Source: Lysinibacillus piscis (lineage in GTDB: Bacteria > Bacillota > Bacilli > Bacillales_A > Planococcaceae). From it: DNA of 64,000 bases. The notes beneath the pieces were generated by a model that did not search any database, was not told where the DNA came from, and saw only the letters and a list, made by a program, of their open reading frames with translations. Position 1 is the first letter of the stretch, and every line of letters begins with the position of its first letter. Positions 18,866 to 26,735 of the stretch are shown piece after piece. Location of the stretch: NCBI RefSeq assembly GCF_026012395.1, contig NZ_BRZA01000004.1:124001-188000 (forward strand). The letters run 5' to 3'. Both the position numbers and the translations under genes were made by a program.

Positions 18866-19849
18866 CTAGTTTGTAAATGTCACTGTTACAACTGTCCCTT
18901 TGCCAACCTCTGATGTAATCGCTAATGTATGCCCTAACTTCTCACAAATTTCCTTTGCCAAGTATAGCCCCATTCCTGTAGATTCCCCTGTTTTACGACC
19001 ATTTTCTCCTGTAAAAAAGGCTTTCGTTACACGAGAAAGGTCAGATATTGGAATACCTATTCCCTCATCACAAACAGCTAACTGCACTGAATCTGTCGAT
19101 TGTATAGCTGAAATGACAATTTTTTTATTTGCTTCAAATGTATATTTCACCGCATTCGTAATGAATTGGCTAATAATAAAGCGTAGCCATTTGGAATCAC
19201 TCGCAACAATGATATCTTCGTCGATATGAATTTCTGGAAACACACGCTTTGTAATAAATAAACGTTTATTTTCATTCACAGTAGCTGTCACAATTGCCTT
19301 TAAAGACACTTGTTCCACCTGCATATCTTCTTCGAAATTATCCAATCGTGCATTCACTAATACCATATCCAGCCCTCTACGCAAACGGTCCATTTCTTCC
19401 TGCACATTCTTTTTATCCAATGGACGTTCATCTTGTAACAGCATTTCCATTACCGCAAGTGGCGTTTTCATTTGGTGCACCCATTGATTCATAAATTGCT
19501 CATGACGCTTTTGGCTCGCATATAATGCATGTAGTTCATGCTGATAAAGCCGGTATAGTTCGTGCATGTATTTTTCGGCTTGGGTAGCTTCTGGCGTTTT
19601 TGCACTTTTGAGCAATACGTCTTCCATCGTTTTAGGAAGTTGGGCAATTTTCGCTAAATAACGCTGCCTCATTAAATAACGTACAAAGAGAAAGGAGGCT
19701 AGCAATACTAAGCTAATACTAAATGTATAAATTGCCGTATCTACATTGCGGAAGCCATCTAAGCTATACAAAACCATAATAAAGCCCACTAATATTAGTT
19801 GAAATACAATAAATGAGGCATAATCACGTAAAAATAATTTCCAGCTCAC
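18866..19849 (-). CDS. BceS-type intramembrane-sensing histidine kinase
   Basis: A 327-aa kinase with two N-terminal membrane helices (about 10-55) joined by only a few extracellular residues, the hallmark of intramembrane-sensing kinases that take their signal from the BceAB transporter. The H-box is WVHQMKTPLAVME near 128-140; the ATPase domain shows NAVKYT, DEGIGIP and GMGLYLAKEI. Its start overlaps the regulator stop by one base. Confidence 0.92.
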   Translation of the reverse strand: MSWKLFLRDYASFIVFQLILVGFIMVLYSLDGFRNVDTAIYTFSISLVLLASFLFVRYLMRQRYLAKIAQLPKTMEDVLLKSAKTPEATQAEKYMHELYRLYQHELHALYASQKRHEQFMNQWVHQMKTPLAVMEMLLQDERPLDKKNVQEEMDRLRRGLDMVLVNARLDNFEEDMQVEQVSLKAIVTATVNENKRLFITKRVFPEIHIDEDIIVASDSKWLRFIISQFITNAVKYTFEANKKIVISAIQSTDSVQLAVCDEGIGIPISDLSRVTKAFFTGENGRKTGESTGMGLYLAKEICEKLGHTLAITSEVGKGTVVTVTFTN

Positions 19850-20562
19850 TATAGCTCACCCGCACTTAACATAAAGCGATAACCTGCTCCACGCACAGTT
19901 TCAATTGTCGAGGTAATATGATAATCCGCTAATTTTTTGCGCACTCTGGTCATGTTCACATTCAACGTATTTTCATCAACGAAGGCTTGGTCATCCCATA
20001 ATTCTTCAAGCAATTGCTCACGTGTGACAACTTTTGGTGCATTGCTCATTAACAGCTCTAAAATAATACATTCTTTTTTCTGTAGTGGTATTTCTAGGTC
20101 ATTTTTATGCAGCTCCATACGTTCTAAATGAAGTGTAAGCTGCCCTTGTTTGATTGTACGCTCTTCCTGTTTTGCGGCATACTCTCCATAAGTACGGCGT
20201 AAATGACTACGAATTTTTGCCAGCACAATTTCATAGTTGAATGGCTTCGTAATAAAATCATCTCCACCATTTTCTAAAGCAAAAATTTGGTCCATTTCTC
20301 CAGAACGTGCCGAAATAAATAAAATCGGACATGTTGTATATTGACGCAATTGACGACACCAATAATAGCCATCATATGCTGGTAAATTTATATCAAGCAA
20401 TACCATATGCGGATTAAATACTGTAAACTCTTCAATAAGTCGCTCAAAATCCTGAATAATTTCAACTTCATACTGATATTTTCTCAATGTTTCAGCAAGT
20501 AATGACGCAATTTTCACATCATCTTCCACGATAAATATTCGGTGCTTTTCCACCATGAACAC
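19849..20562 (-). CDS. BceR-type response regulator
   Basis: A 237-aa OmpR-family regulator. The receiver domain (about 5-120) has the phospho-acceptor Asp in MVLLDINLPAYDG and Lys in FITKPF; the winged-helix domain (about 140-232) ends TIETVRGAGYRF. It is the first gene of the module regulator-kinase-unknown-ATPase-permease and probably drives expression of the transporter genes. Confidence 0.92.
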   Translation of the reverse strand: MFMVEKHRIFIVEDDVKIASLLAETLRKYQYEVEIIQDFERLIEEFTVFNPHMVLLDINLPAYDGYYWCRQLRQYTTCPILFISARSGEMDQIFALENGGDDFITKPFNYEIVLAKIRSHLRRTYGEYAAKQEERTIKQGQLTLHLERMELHKNDLEIPLQKKECIILELLMSNAPKVVTREQLLEELWDDQAFVDENTLNVNMTRVRKKLADYHITSTIETVRGAGYRFMLSAGEL

Positions 20563-20584
20563 CTCCTCATCTCTCTATTATACC

Positions 20585-20624
20585 AAAAAAAGGTTCGATG
20601 ATATAATTATCCACCGAACCTTTT
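20585..20624 (-). terminator. Terminator for lplJ transcripts, now displaced
   Basis: AAAAAAAGGTTCG pairs with CGAACCTTTT. On the minus strand it ends in a T-tract, as expected for a terminator of lplJ, but it lies 600 bases from lplJ because a segment flanked by a 14-base duplication (CCACCGAACCTTTT) intervenes. Confidence 0.75.
20611..20624. repeat. Left copy of 14-bp direct repeat flanking an inserted segment
   Basis: CCACCGAACCTTTT, identical to 21198-21211 and in the same orientation. It doubles as one arm of the lplJ terminator. Confidence 0.8.
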
Positions 20625-20682
20625 CATTTTGTTGCAACAAGATACTATCAATAGCAGAAAAAGCACTTTTAGCAAAGCGAGA

Positions 20683-20918
20683 GTTGATTTCCGTTCCGCC
20701 AGCGTGCTTTGTTGCTGTCGCTACGTTGCACTCACGCTTTCGCACAGAGCAGAGCTTCCAGGGGCGTCCGATGAGCCGCTTCACTCATAAGGAAGGAACA
20801 AAGGCTAAGAGCGTCACGTCCTGTGACAACGCCTTTATGACTAACATCGTGTTAGCCTCAGGGTCTCATCTGTGACGCTCGGTCCCCTAGGAGTCACGCT
20901 GGCTCCACTCCAATCAAC
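20683..20918. repeat. Bacillaceae-type intergenic repeat element, degenerate
   Basis: The element begins GTTGATTTCCGTTCC and ends ACTCCAATCAAC, so the ends form the inverted pair GTTGATT/AATCAAC. It is markedly more GC-rich than its surroundings. From memory, many Bacillaceae genomes carry families of intergenic repeats with this kind of end and internal text such as GGAGTC, CAGGGTCTCA and GCGTCACG. The resemblance is by eye only. It does not encode a transposase. Confidence 0.55.
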
Positions 20919-21110
20919 CATTCTGCAAAGGTGTTCTCCTGTGAACAGTAGGAAACAATATAATGGCTCCTCACTGTTACTTTGAAAGAAGAACAGGTAA
21001 GGATTCTCCAATTTTAATGCTGGAGCCATCCATTCTTTATGACATCTATCATGTGAGTAGTAACTACTTTTAATATCTCTAATAAAATGATTGTTACAAG
21101 GATTACGCTT
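20841..21110 (-). pseudogene. Coding-like open frame of unknown origin in the inserted segment
   Basis: From just after a double stop near 21110 the minus strand reads KRNPCNNHFIRDIK, later DRCHKEWMAPALKLEN and LLFTGEHLCRMVDWSG, running into the intergenic repeat. Codon texture looks protein-like but there is no start with a ribosome binding site at its left end; an internal ATG at 21029 would give 62 aa. I do not recognise it and treat it as a fragment. Confidence 0.3.
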
Positions 21111-21197
21111 TTATTATTGAAAAAAGATTAGAATCGTAGTAAAAAGTCCTCTTTCAGTCATTTATCTACAAATCATTTCTCCATTTTCACAAAGATG

Positions 21198-21211
21198 CCA
21201 CCGAACCTTTT
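21198..21211. repeat. Right copy of 14-bp direct repeat flanking an inserted segment
   Basis: CCACCGAACCTTTT, 12 bases beyond the lplJ stop. It would have been the 5' arm of the lplJ terminator before the segment between the two copies was gained. Confidence 0.8.
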
Positions 21212-21223
21212 AGCATTTCGTAT

Positions 21224-22216
21224 TTAATAAATCAATTGTAAAAAGTCTTCTGTTGTAATGCCACCGAAGTATGTAGGAATGTCAATATCCTTCAATACCT
21301 CCGCTATCGCCGTTCTATCATAATTTGCTCCAATGAGTCGCTGCTCTACATCAGCTATATCGCCTACACCGAAGAAATCGCCGAAAATATGTGCTTCCTC
21401 AATGACACCATGATTGACTTCTAAACGAATATCAATACCACCAGTTGGGAAGCGATGTGTCTTTTGAATATTAAAACGTGGGGATTTGCCATAGTTCCAT
21501 TCCCATGTTTGGTAACGTTCTGCTGACAGCTTTTGAATATTAGCCCAATCTTCCTCTGTTAATTCATAATAACGAATATGCTCTTCTCCACCAAAGATTG
21601 ATTTTAAAACTTCTAAACGGAAATCCTCAATTGTCATTTGTTTTTGTAAAAACTCCGAAATATTCGCTACACGTGAACGGATAGATTTGATGCCTTTTGA
21701 TTCAATTTTATCCTGTTTCACTTTCAAAGCAGAAACGACTGCATCAATTTCCGTATCAAACATCAATGTACCATGACTAAACATGCGCCCTTTTGTTGAG
21801 AATTGGGCATTCCCTGAAACTTTACGCCCCTCTGCTAAAATGTCATTACGTCCTGAAAGCTCTGCATTGACACCTAACTTCGCTAAAGCATCTACTACTG
21901 GCTGTGTGAATTTTTTATAATTCATAAAGCTATCGCCATCGTCTTTTGTAATAAAGCTAAAGTTTAAATTGCCCAAGTCGTGATAAACTGCACCACCCCC
22001 TGACAAACGGCGTACCACAATAATACCGTTATCCTCTACATAATCTGTATTAATTTCCTCAATCGTATTTTGATTTTTACCAATGATGATGGAAGGCTGG
22101 TTGATATAGAACAGTAGCACAGGCTCTTTCTCTACATCCATCGTTTTCAGTAAATATTCCTCAATAGCAAGATTAATACGTGGATCATGAATCCCTTTAT
22201 TATCAACGAAAATCAT
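21224..22216 (-). CDS. lplJ: Lipoate-protein ligase LplJ
   Basis: LplJ attaches free lipoate to lipoyl domains of dehydrogenases and the glycine cleavage system via lipoyl-AMP. The 330-aa protein has the catalytic core RRLSGGGAVYHDLGN, the conserved GRNDILAEGRKVSGNAQ and a C-terminal accessory domain (about 245-330). Same neighbourhood as B. subtilis yhfJ, beside yhfH. Confidence 0.94.
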   Translation of the reverse strand: MIFVDNKGIHDPRINLAIEEYLLKTMDVEKEPVLLFYINQPSIIIGKNQNTIEEINTDYVEDNGIIVVRRLSGGGAVYHDLGNLNFSFITKDDGDSFMNYKKFTQPVVDALAKLGVNAELSGRNDILAEGRKVSGNAQFSTKGRMFSHGTLMFDTEIDAVVSALKVKQDKIESKGIKSIRSRVANISEFLQKQMTIEDFRLEVLKSIFGGEEHIRYYELTEEDWANIQKLSAERYQTWEWNYGKSPRFNIQKTHRFPTGGIDIRLEVNHGVIEEAHIFGDFFGVGDIADVEQRLIGANYDRTAIAEVLKDIDIPTYFGGITTEDFLQLIY

Positions 22217-22291
22217 CGTTTTTTCCTCCTTTATAAGGTGTTCCCATTTATTTTAACGTAAATTAGGCATTTTGTGTTGACGAAAGACATC

Positions 22292-22300
22292 TGTTATAAT
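22292..22300 (+). promoter_or_regulatory. Extended -10 promoter of first yhfH copy
   Basis: TGTTATAAT is a perfect extended -10, preceded by TTGACG at a short distance. The same block ATCTGTTATAATACAAT and a downstream CAGTAATAGTACAGAAA recur before the second copy, so promoter and leader were duplicated with the gene. Confidence 0.6.
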
Positions 22301-22359
22301 ACAATAAACAATATATAAAACAGTAATAGTACAGAAATACTTAAAAGGAGGAATGAACG

Positions 22360-22485
22360 ATGCTAGATAATATTATGGAATTCTTCAGAAGCCTGCCTGC
22401 AAAGCAATGTACACAGTGTGGTGAAAAAATGGAAGAGCAAAGCGAATCCTACCACAACACTTGTGACAAATGTAATTGTTTATAA
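22360..22485 (+). CDS. yhfH: YhfH-family microprotein, copy 1
   Basis: A 41-aa peptide starting MLDNIMEFFRSLPAKQC with AAAGGAGG upstream. It carries CTQCGEKMEEQSESYHNTC and DKCNCL, that is two CxxC pairs that look like a zinc ribbon. This matches the small YhfH family, encoded next to lplJ in B. subtilis; function unknown. Compared with copies 2 and 3 it lacks one cysteine in the central stretch (SESYH instead of SECYH). Confidence 0.85.
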   Translation: MLDNIMEFFRSLPAKQCTQCGEKMEEQSESYHNTCDKCNCL

Positions 22486-22533
22486 CACATTAAATTTTCA
22501 GAAAAGTCAAAATAAATATTGACTAAGTATATC

Positions 22534-22542
22534 TGTTATAAT
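22534..22542 (+). promoter_or_regulatory. Extended -10 promoter of second yhfH copy
   Basis: TGTTATAAT within the block ATCTGTTATAATACAAT shared with the first copy, with TTGACT upstream at the same distance as in copy 1. Confidence 0.6.
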
Positions 22543-22598
22543 ACAATTCAATATATCAAAACAGTAATAGTACAGAAAATATGAAGGAGGCGAATCAT

Positions 22599-22724
22599 AT
22601 GTTAGAAAACGTAATCGAATTTTTCAAAAATCTACCTGCAAAACAATGTGCGAAGTGTGGCGAACACATCGACGAGCAAAGCGAATGCTACCACAACACT
22701 TGTGACAAATGTAATCACCTATAA
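22599..22724 (+). CDS. yhfH: YhfH-family microprotein, copy 2
   Basis: A 41-aa peptide MLENVIEFFKNLPAKQC with CAKCGEHIDEQSECYHNTC and DKCNHL at the end. GAAGGAGG precedes the start. DNA identity with copy 3 is near complete across the coding region, so this duplication is recent. Its last pair is DKCNH, so one ligand is His rather than Cys. Confidence 0.85.
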   Translation: MLENVIEFFKNLPAKQCAKCGEHIDEQSECYHNTCDKCNHL

Positions 22725-22806
22725 GGCTTAGCATCAGTCACAAAATTTTTTATCACAAAAAATCAGAATTTTCAATCAAACTAACCAATAATCGGAGGAA
22801 TATATG

Positions 22807-22932
22807 ATGTTAGAAAACGTAATCGAATTTTTCAAAAACCTACCTACTAAACAATGTGCGAAGTGCGGTGAACATATCGACGAGCAAAGCGAATGCTACC
22901 ACAACACTTGTGACAAATGTAACTGCCTATAA
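22807..22932 (+). CDS. yhfH: YhfH-family microprotein, copy 3
   Basis: A 41-aa peptide MLENVIEFFKNLPTKQC ending DKCNCL. I start at the second of two adjacent ATGs (22807), 7 bases after GGAGG and aligned with copies 1 and 2; the first (22804) is possible. It lacks its own copy of the conserved promoter block, so it is probably read from copy 2's promoter. Confidence 0.85.
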   Translation: MLENVIEFFKNLPTKQCAKCGEHIDEQSECYHNTCDKCNCL

Positions 22933-22936
22933 ATCC

Positions 22937-22969
22937 AAGTAGCTGATAAGCGTGTCAGCTACTTTTTTT
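22937..22969 (+). terminator. Terminator after the yhfH array
   Basis: AAGTAGCTGA / TCAGCTACTT stem followed by seven Ts, five bases after the third yhfH stop. Confidence 0.9.
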
Positions 22970-23066
22970 GTCTCTCACCGTAAAAAGATGATGACAATCA
23001 TAGAAAAAATACTGGATTGATGTCCACTCATAAAAATTCTATTGATTATTTTAGTTTTTACCAAAA

Positions 23067-23100
23067 GAAAACCACTCACCTTACACGATGAGTGGTTTTA
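23067..23100 (-). terminator. Terminator after yhgE
   Basis: AAAACCACTCA / TGAGTGGTTTT hairpin immediately beyond the minus-strand yhgE stop, with A/T on both sides. Confidence 0.85.
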
Positions 23101-23109
23101 CTGTTGATT

Positions 23110-25296
23110 TTAGTTTTCAGCTACTTTAGAGTAACGTCTTGTGTGTAGCAGCATGAAGTAACCGAATGTAATGGCTAAGAATGCTACTAGGAAACCAGCT
23201 AACACAATATAGTTATGTGTTAAGAATGACATATCACCTGTTGAAATACTTGCTTTAAATGCTTGAACTGTATATGTCATTGGTAATAATTTATTAAATA
23301 CTTGTAATGGTGATGGGATTAACTCAAGTGGGAATGTACCTGCACTTGTTGTTAATTGTAAAATTAACACAATAATCGCCATAAAGCGTCCTGGATCACC
23401 AAAAATAGAAACGAGCATTTGAATTAATGCTAAGAATACATAGCTTGTTAATAACGCTGTGAAGAAGAAGTGGCTGAAGCTATTTACTTCGATGCCTAAG
23501 CCCCATTTCACAATCGCAATTGTTAAGATTGTTTGAATTAGCCCTACTGCTGCTAATACTGTTACTTTACTTAAGAACCAAGATGTTCCATTTTTCGGAC
23601 GAATTGCTGGCTCGACAAGTGGGAATACGATTGAAATTAACAATGCCCCAACGAATAAACCAAGAGAAATAAAGTATGGTGCGAAACCTGTACCATAGTT
23701 TGGCACATGGTTAACTGCTTCTTTATCTATTTCTACTGGACTACCAACCATATCATATGTGTCTTGATTTGCATGTACTTCATTTGCTTTCTCGCTTGCT
23801 TCACCTAGCTTACTAGATAGAGTAGATGTACCATCAGCAAGCTCTGTTGTTCCATCTACAAGTGTAGTTGAACCATCTGCTAATTCACCTGATTTACTCG
23901 CAAGTGTTGATGTACCTTGATTTAATGTTGTCGTACCAGTTGCTAATTCATTTAAGCCTGATGCCAATGTTTTAGAACCTGTTACAGCTGTATTGACACC
24001 AGCATTTAATTCACCTAATTTTGCTGCAAGTGTTGCATTACCTGCTTGAAGGCCTTTTGCTCCTTCCATTAGTGCACCACTTTTTGCTGTTAATGCATTT
24101 GCACCCTCTAATACTTGTGCCTGCCCTGCTGCAATTTGTGTTGCACCTGAACTTACTTGATTTGCACCAGCTTGTAATTTTTCTGTACCCGCTGATAATG
24201 AACTTAATCCATTATGCACGCCCGCACTACCTGCTTGTAACTCAGCCAATGCTTTTGTTAATGCCGCTGCCTGCTCTTCTGGTAATGCAGCCATCACACC
24301 TTGTAATTGGTTAGCTAATGCTGTAATACCTGCTTCTACCTTCGCTGAGCCTGCTGTTAATTGACCTGCTGCACCATTTAATGTACCAGCGCTTTCGGCA
24401 ATCGATGCTGCACCTGCACTAATTTGTTGCTGTTTCTCATTTAATGTAGCTAAACCACCTTGTACTTTCGCTACACCATCTGTATATTGTGCTACACCTT
24501 GTTGCAAACTTGCTGCGCCATTTGCTGCTTGCTGTGCGCCTTGCTGTAATTGCACTGTACCATCTTGTAATTTCACTAAACCTGTTGATAAATCATTTGC
24601 ACCTTGTGCAGCCTTGTTAGCACCTTGTGTAATTTTATCTGTGCCATTTGACAGTTCAATTGTGCTTGATGCTAATTGTTCTAAATAGCCTTTTAAATCT
24701 TTTGCCCCATTGGCAATTTTTTGTGCACCTTCATCTAATTTAGCAGAGCCATCTGCTGCCTCAGTAAAGCCATCACCCATTGTTGCAATCGAATCAAATA
24801 ATTTTTCAGCATATGTCTTCGAAACCTGTGCATTTACTTCTCCACGTATACGATCCATTGCTGTCTCACCAATTTGAGCACTTAAGAAGTTGAAACCTTC
24901 ATTAGGGATGTAATTTATCTTCAATTTAGAAGGCTTATCATCTAGCAATGTTGTTGCATGCTCTGAAAAATTTTCTGGAATTTCTAAAACCATGTAATAA
25001 TCTCGACCATTTAAGCCTTCTTCAGCCTGTTCCTTCGATACTTCAATAAAATTAAATTGCTCACTATCGACGAGCTTATCAACTAATGTATTACCTAAAT
25101 CCAGCTTTGTCCCATCCATCTCAGCACCTTTGTCTTCATTGACAACCGCTACTGGTAGATTCGGTAATTCTTTATAAGGGTCCCAGAATGCCCATAAAAA
25201 CATACCCGCATACATAACTGGAATAAATAATACAGCAATAATTGAAACAAGCATTTTTCTTGTTTTGAGTATTTGTAGCCACTCAGCTTTTATCAT
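23110..25296 (-). CDS. yhgE: YhgE/Pip-family membrane protein
   Basis: A 728-aa ABC-2-like membrane protein. Residues 10-35 form one membrane helix; an extracellular region of about 500 residues follows, dominated by a long coiled coil of short repeats such as LxxGTxxLxxG and AAxGAxxL; five further helices lie at about 535-715. The family includes the Lactococcus phage-infection protein Pip and Bacillus YhgE and is probably an exporter or envelope-spanning scaffold. It follows the TetR regulator at 25944 by 75 bases, a pairing also seen in B. subtilis. Confidence 0.9.
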   Translation of the reverse strand: MIKAEWLQILKTRKMLVSIIAVLFIPVMYAGMFLWAFWDPYKELPNLPVAVVNEDKGAEMDGTKLDLGNTLVDKLVDSEQFNFIEVSKEQAEEGLNGRDYYMVLEIPENFSEHATTLLDDKPSKLKINYIPNEGFNFLSAQIGETAMDRIRGEVNAQVSKTYAEKLFDSIATMGDGFTEAADGSAKLDEGAQKIANGAKDLKGYLEQLASSTIELSNGTDKITQGANKAAQGANDLSTGLVKLQDGTVQLQQGAQQAANGAASLQQGVAQYTDGVAKVQGGLATLNEKQQQISAGAASIAESAGTLNGAAGQLTAGSAKVEAGITALANQLQGVMAALPEEQAAALTKALAELQAGSAGVHNGLSSLSAGTEKLQAGANQVSSGATQIAAGQAQVLEGANALTAKSGALMEGAKGLQAGNATLAAKLGELNAGVNTAVTGSKTLASGLNELATGTTTLNQGTSTLASKSGELADGSTTLVDGTTELADGTSTLSSKLGEASEKANEVHANQDTYDMVGSPVEIDKEAVNHVPNYGTGFAPYFISLGLFVGALLISIVFPLVEPAIRPKNGTSWFLSKVTVLAAVGLIQTILTIAIVKWGLGIEVNSFSHFFFTALLTSYVFLALIQMLVSIFGDPGRFMAIIVLILQLTTSAGTFPLELIPSPLQVFNKLLPMTYTVQAFKASISTGDMSFLTHNYIVLAGFLVAFLAITFGYFMLLHTRRYSKVAEN

Positions 25297-25371
25297 ATTG
25301 CTATCACTCCTCTATTTTTGACCAAAATCATTATCGAGCCATTCTAACACAAAAAATTCCCAATTTCTACA

Positions 25372-25944
25372 TTAAGTTAATAATAAGCCCCGAAAAATCG
25401 TCTCTTGAAAAAGATTAAGAATTCTCTCCTCTTCAATCACTTCTCCGTGAGACTCATACCAGTCCACAACAAATGCTAAATATGCCTTAAACAATAAATA
25501 GCTAACTAATTGCCCATCACAATTTTTAATTTCACCTGTATCGATACGTCTTTGAATCAGCTCTGCAATATAGGAAATGATTTCTGTTTCGATTTGTGCT
25601 AAAACTTGTTTAACGGCTGGTGTGCGTAGTTCCTTTTCCTCCTCTATTAACTTTGCAAATAAAAGATGTTTTTCACGGAACTGTAGCAATTTCATCAAAG
25701 CTTGATGCGCATTGTCCATAAAACTTGCGGAAGCATCTAATACTGCATCTGCTTCTATTTTCATTTCGTTCACAAGTGACATAACAATCTCTTGAAACAG
25801 TATTTCTTTATTTGCAAAGAATGTATAAATCGTACCTTTACCTACATTTGCAATTTTCGCTACTTGTTCCATCGTTGTTGCCTTATAACCGAATAGCGTA
25901 AAAGACTTTGCAGCCGCTTCAAGAATTTCTTGTCTACGATCCAT
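25372..25944 (-). CDS. TetR-family repressor (YhgD-like)
   Basis: A TetR regulator of about 190 aa. The helix-turn-helix is at about 15-50 (KSFTLFGYKATTMEQVAK, NVGKGTIYTFFANKE). I start at ATG 25944 (MDRRQEIL), the family N-terminus with AAAGG upstream; a 12-codon extension to 25980 would run into the likely operator. It sits upstream of and co-directional with yhgE and probably represses both. Confidence 0.88.
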   Translation of the reverse strand: MDRRQEILEAAAKSFTLFGYKATTMEQVAKIANVGKGTIYTFFANKEILFQEIVMSLVNEMKIEADAVLDASASFMDNAHQALMKLLQFREKHLLFAKLIEEEKELRTPAVKQVLAQIETEIISYIAELIQRRIDTGEIKNCDGQLVSYLLFKAYLAFVVDWYESHGEVIEEERILNLFQETIFRGLLLT

Positions 25945-25971
25945 TCCAAGCATCCTTTCTTTTTGAATTAA

Positions 25972-26006
25972 AATGACCATAAAACCATTTCGGTCATCTG
26001 GTCATT
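25972..26006. promoter_or_regulatory. Likely autoregulatory operator of the TetR gene
   Basis: Inverted repeat AATGACCA / TGGTCATT with a 19-base centre containing another CGGTCA, just upstream of the start codon. Position and GACC/GGTC arms fit a TetR-type operator. Confidence 0.5.
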
Positions 26007-26120
26007 ATATTATACCCATTCTAAAAAAAATGCAAGTAGATAAGTGTAATTTATTAAATAAAATTTTATGAACCCTTATAGAGCGAATTATTGATAAATT
26101 GCAACTGCGCTAAATAAAAA

Positions 26121-26168
26121 AACATCTGTATCCACTACTAACAAATAAGTTAGTATGTATACAGATGT
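26121..26168 (-). terminator. Terminator of the lipoprotein/two-component operon
   Basis: ACATCTGTAT / ATACAGATGT outer stem with an inner ACTAAC/GTTAGT stem, followed on the minus strand by a T-tract. Confidence 0.88.
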
Positions 26169-26244
26169 AAACACGCCAAGACATAATATTACTGGTAGCC
26201 AATTCAACTCCTAGTTGCACATAAATATTGACGCTAAACTATAG

Positions 26245-26733
26245 TTAATGATGATTCGTTTCCTTTTTACCATGCTCTGAATGTTCCATCTCACCATCCA
26301 TCATATGGTCATCACCATCTTCTTCCTCAGGTAAAACCTTTGACATATCAGGATTCCCCGCTGTAAATTGTTGCTTTGGCATATTATGAATGCCATTAGC
26401 CGTTGTATGGGCATACATATAGTAGACACCATCATGGTCAAAGATTGTAGTTGCTTTGTATATACCATCCTTATCTAACTTACCTTCAATCATTTGACCT
26501 TCGTCACGCTTGCCAGATTCCCATACTTCAAATTCTACTGTCGCATTATCCACGTCTTTACCACCTTGTTCAACTTGGACTGCTAGCTCAACCTTTGCAT
26601 TAATTACGATTTCCTGTGGTGTTAAAATTTCCACCTCTAACATTTCAGGCATCTTTGGTTCTTTTAGCTCTTTTTCACCACAGCCTACTAATAATGCTGG
26701 AACTGCTACTAACGCTACTAACCATTTCTTCAT
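26245..26733 (-). CDS. FixH/YtkA-like lipoprotein with His/Met-rich tail
   Basis: A 162-aa lipoprotein: signal with lipobox LLVGC (Cys18), then an immunoglobulin-like YtkA/FixH domain (about 40-125, with KDVDNATVEFEVWESGK and GVYYMYAHTTANGIH) and a tail rich in His, Met and acidic residues (DDHMMDGEMEHSEHGKK). The tail looks suited to copper or another soft metal; that is inference. Its start is two bases after the kinase stop, so it is in the same transcript and may be the sensed or sensing partner. Confidence 0.82.
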   Translation of the reverse strand: MKKWLVALVAVPALLVGCGEKELKEPKMPEMLEVEILTPQEIVINAKVELAVQVEQGGKDVDNATVEFEVWESGKRDEGQMIEGKLDKDGIYKATTIFDHDGVYYMYAHTTANGIHNMPKQQFTAGNPDMSKVLPEEEDGDDHMMDGEMEHSEHGKKETNHH

Positions 26734-26735
26734 TG

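Larger units (their letters stand above)
20563..21223. other. 660-base gap with split terminator and inserted repeat
   Basis: Between the bceR-type gene and lplJ. It holds the lplJ terminator at 20585-20624, a second copy of one stem arm at 21198-21211, and between them an insertion-like segment with a conserved-type intergenic repeat (20683-20918) and a coding-like frame (about 20841-21110). No intact gene is called. Confidence 0.7.

Noticed and set aside
20555..20875. 106-codon plus-strand frame upstream of the bceR-type gene
   Set aside because: It runs through the terminator and intergenic repeat and lacks a ribosome binding site.
24021..24314. 97-codon frame opposite yhgE
   Set aside because: Leu/His-rich shadow of the YhgE coiled-coil repeats.
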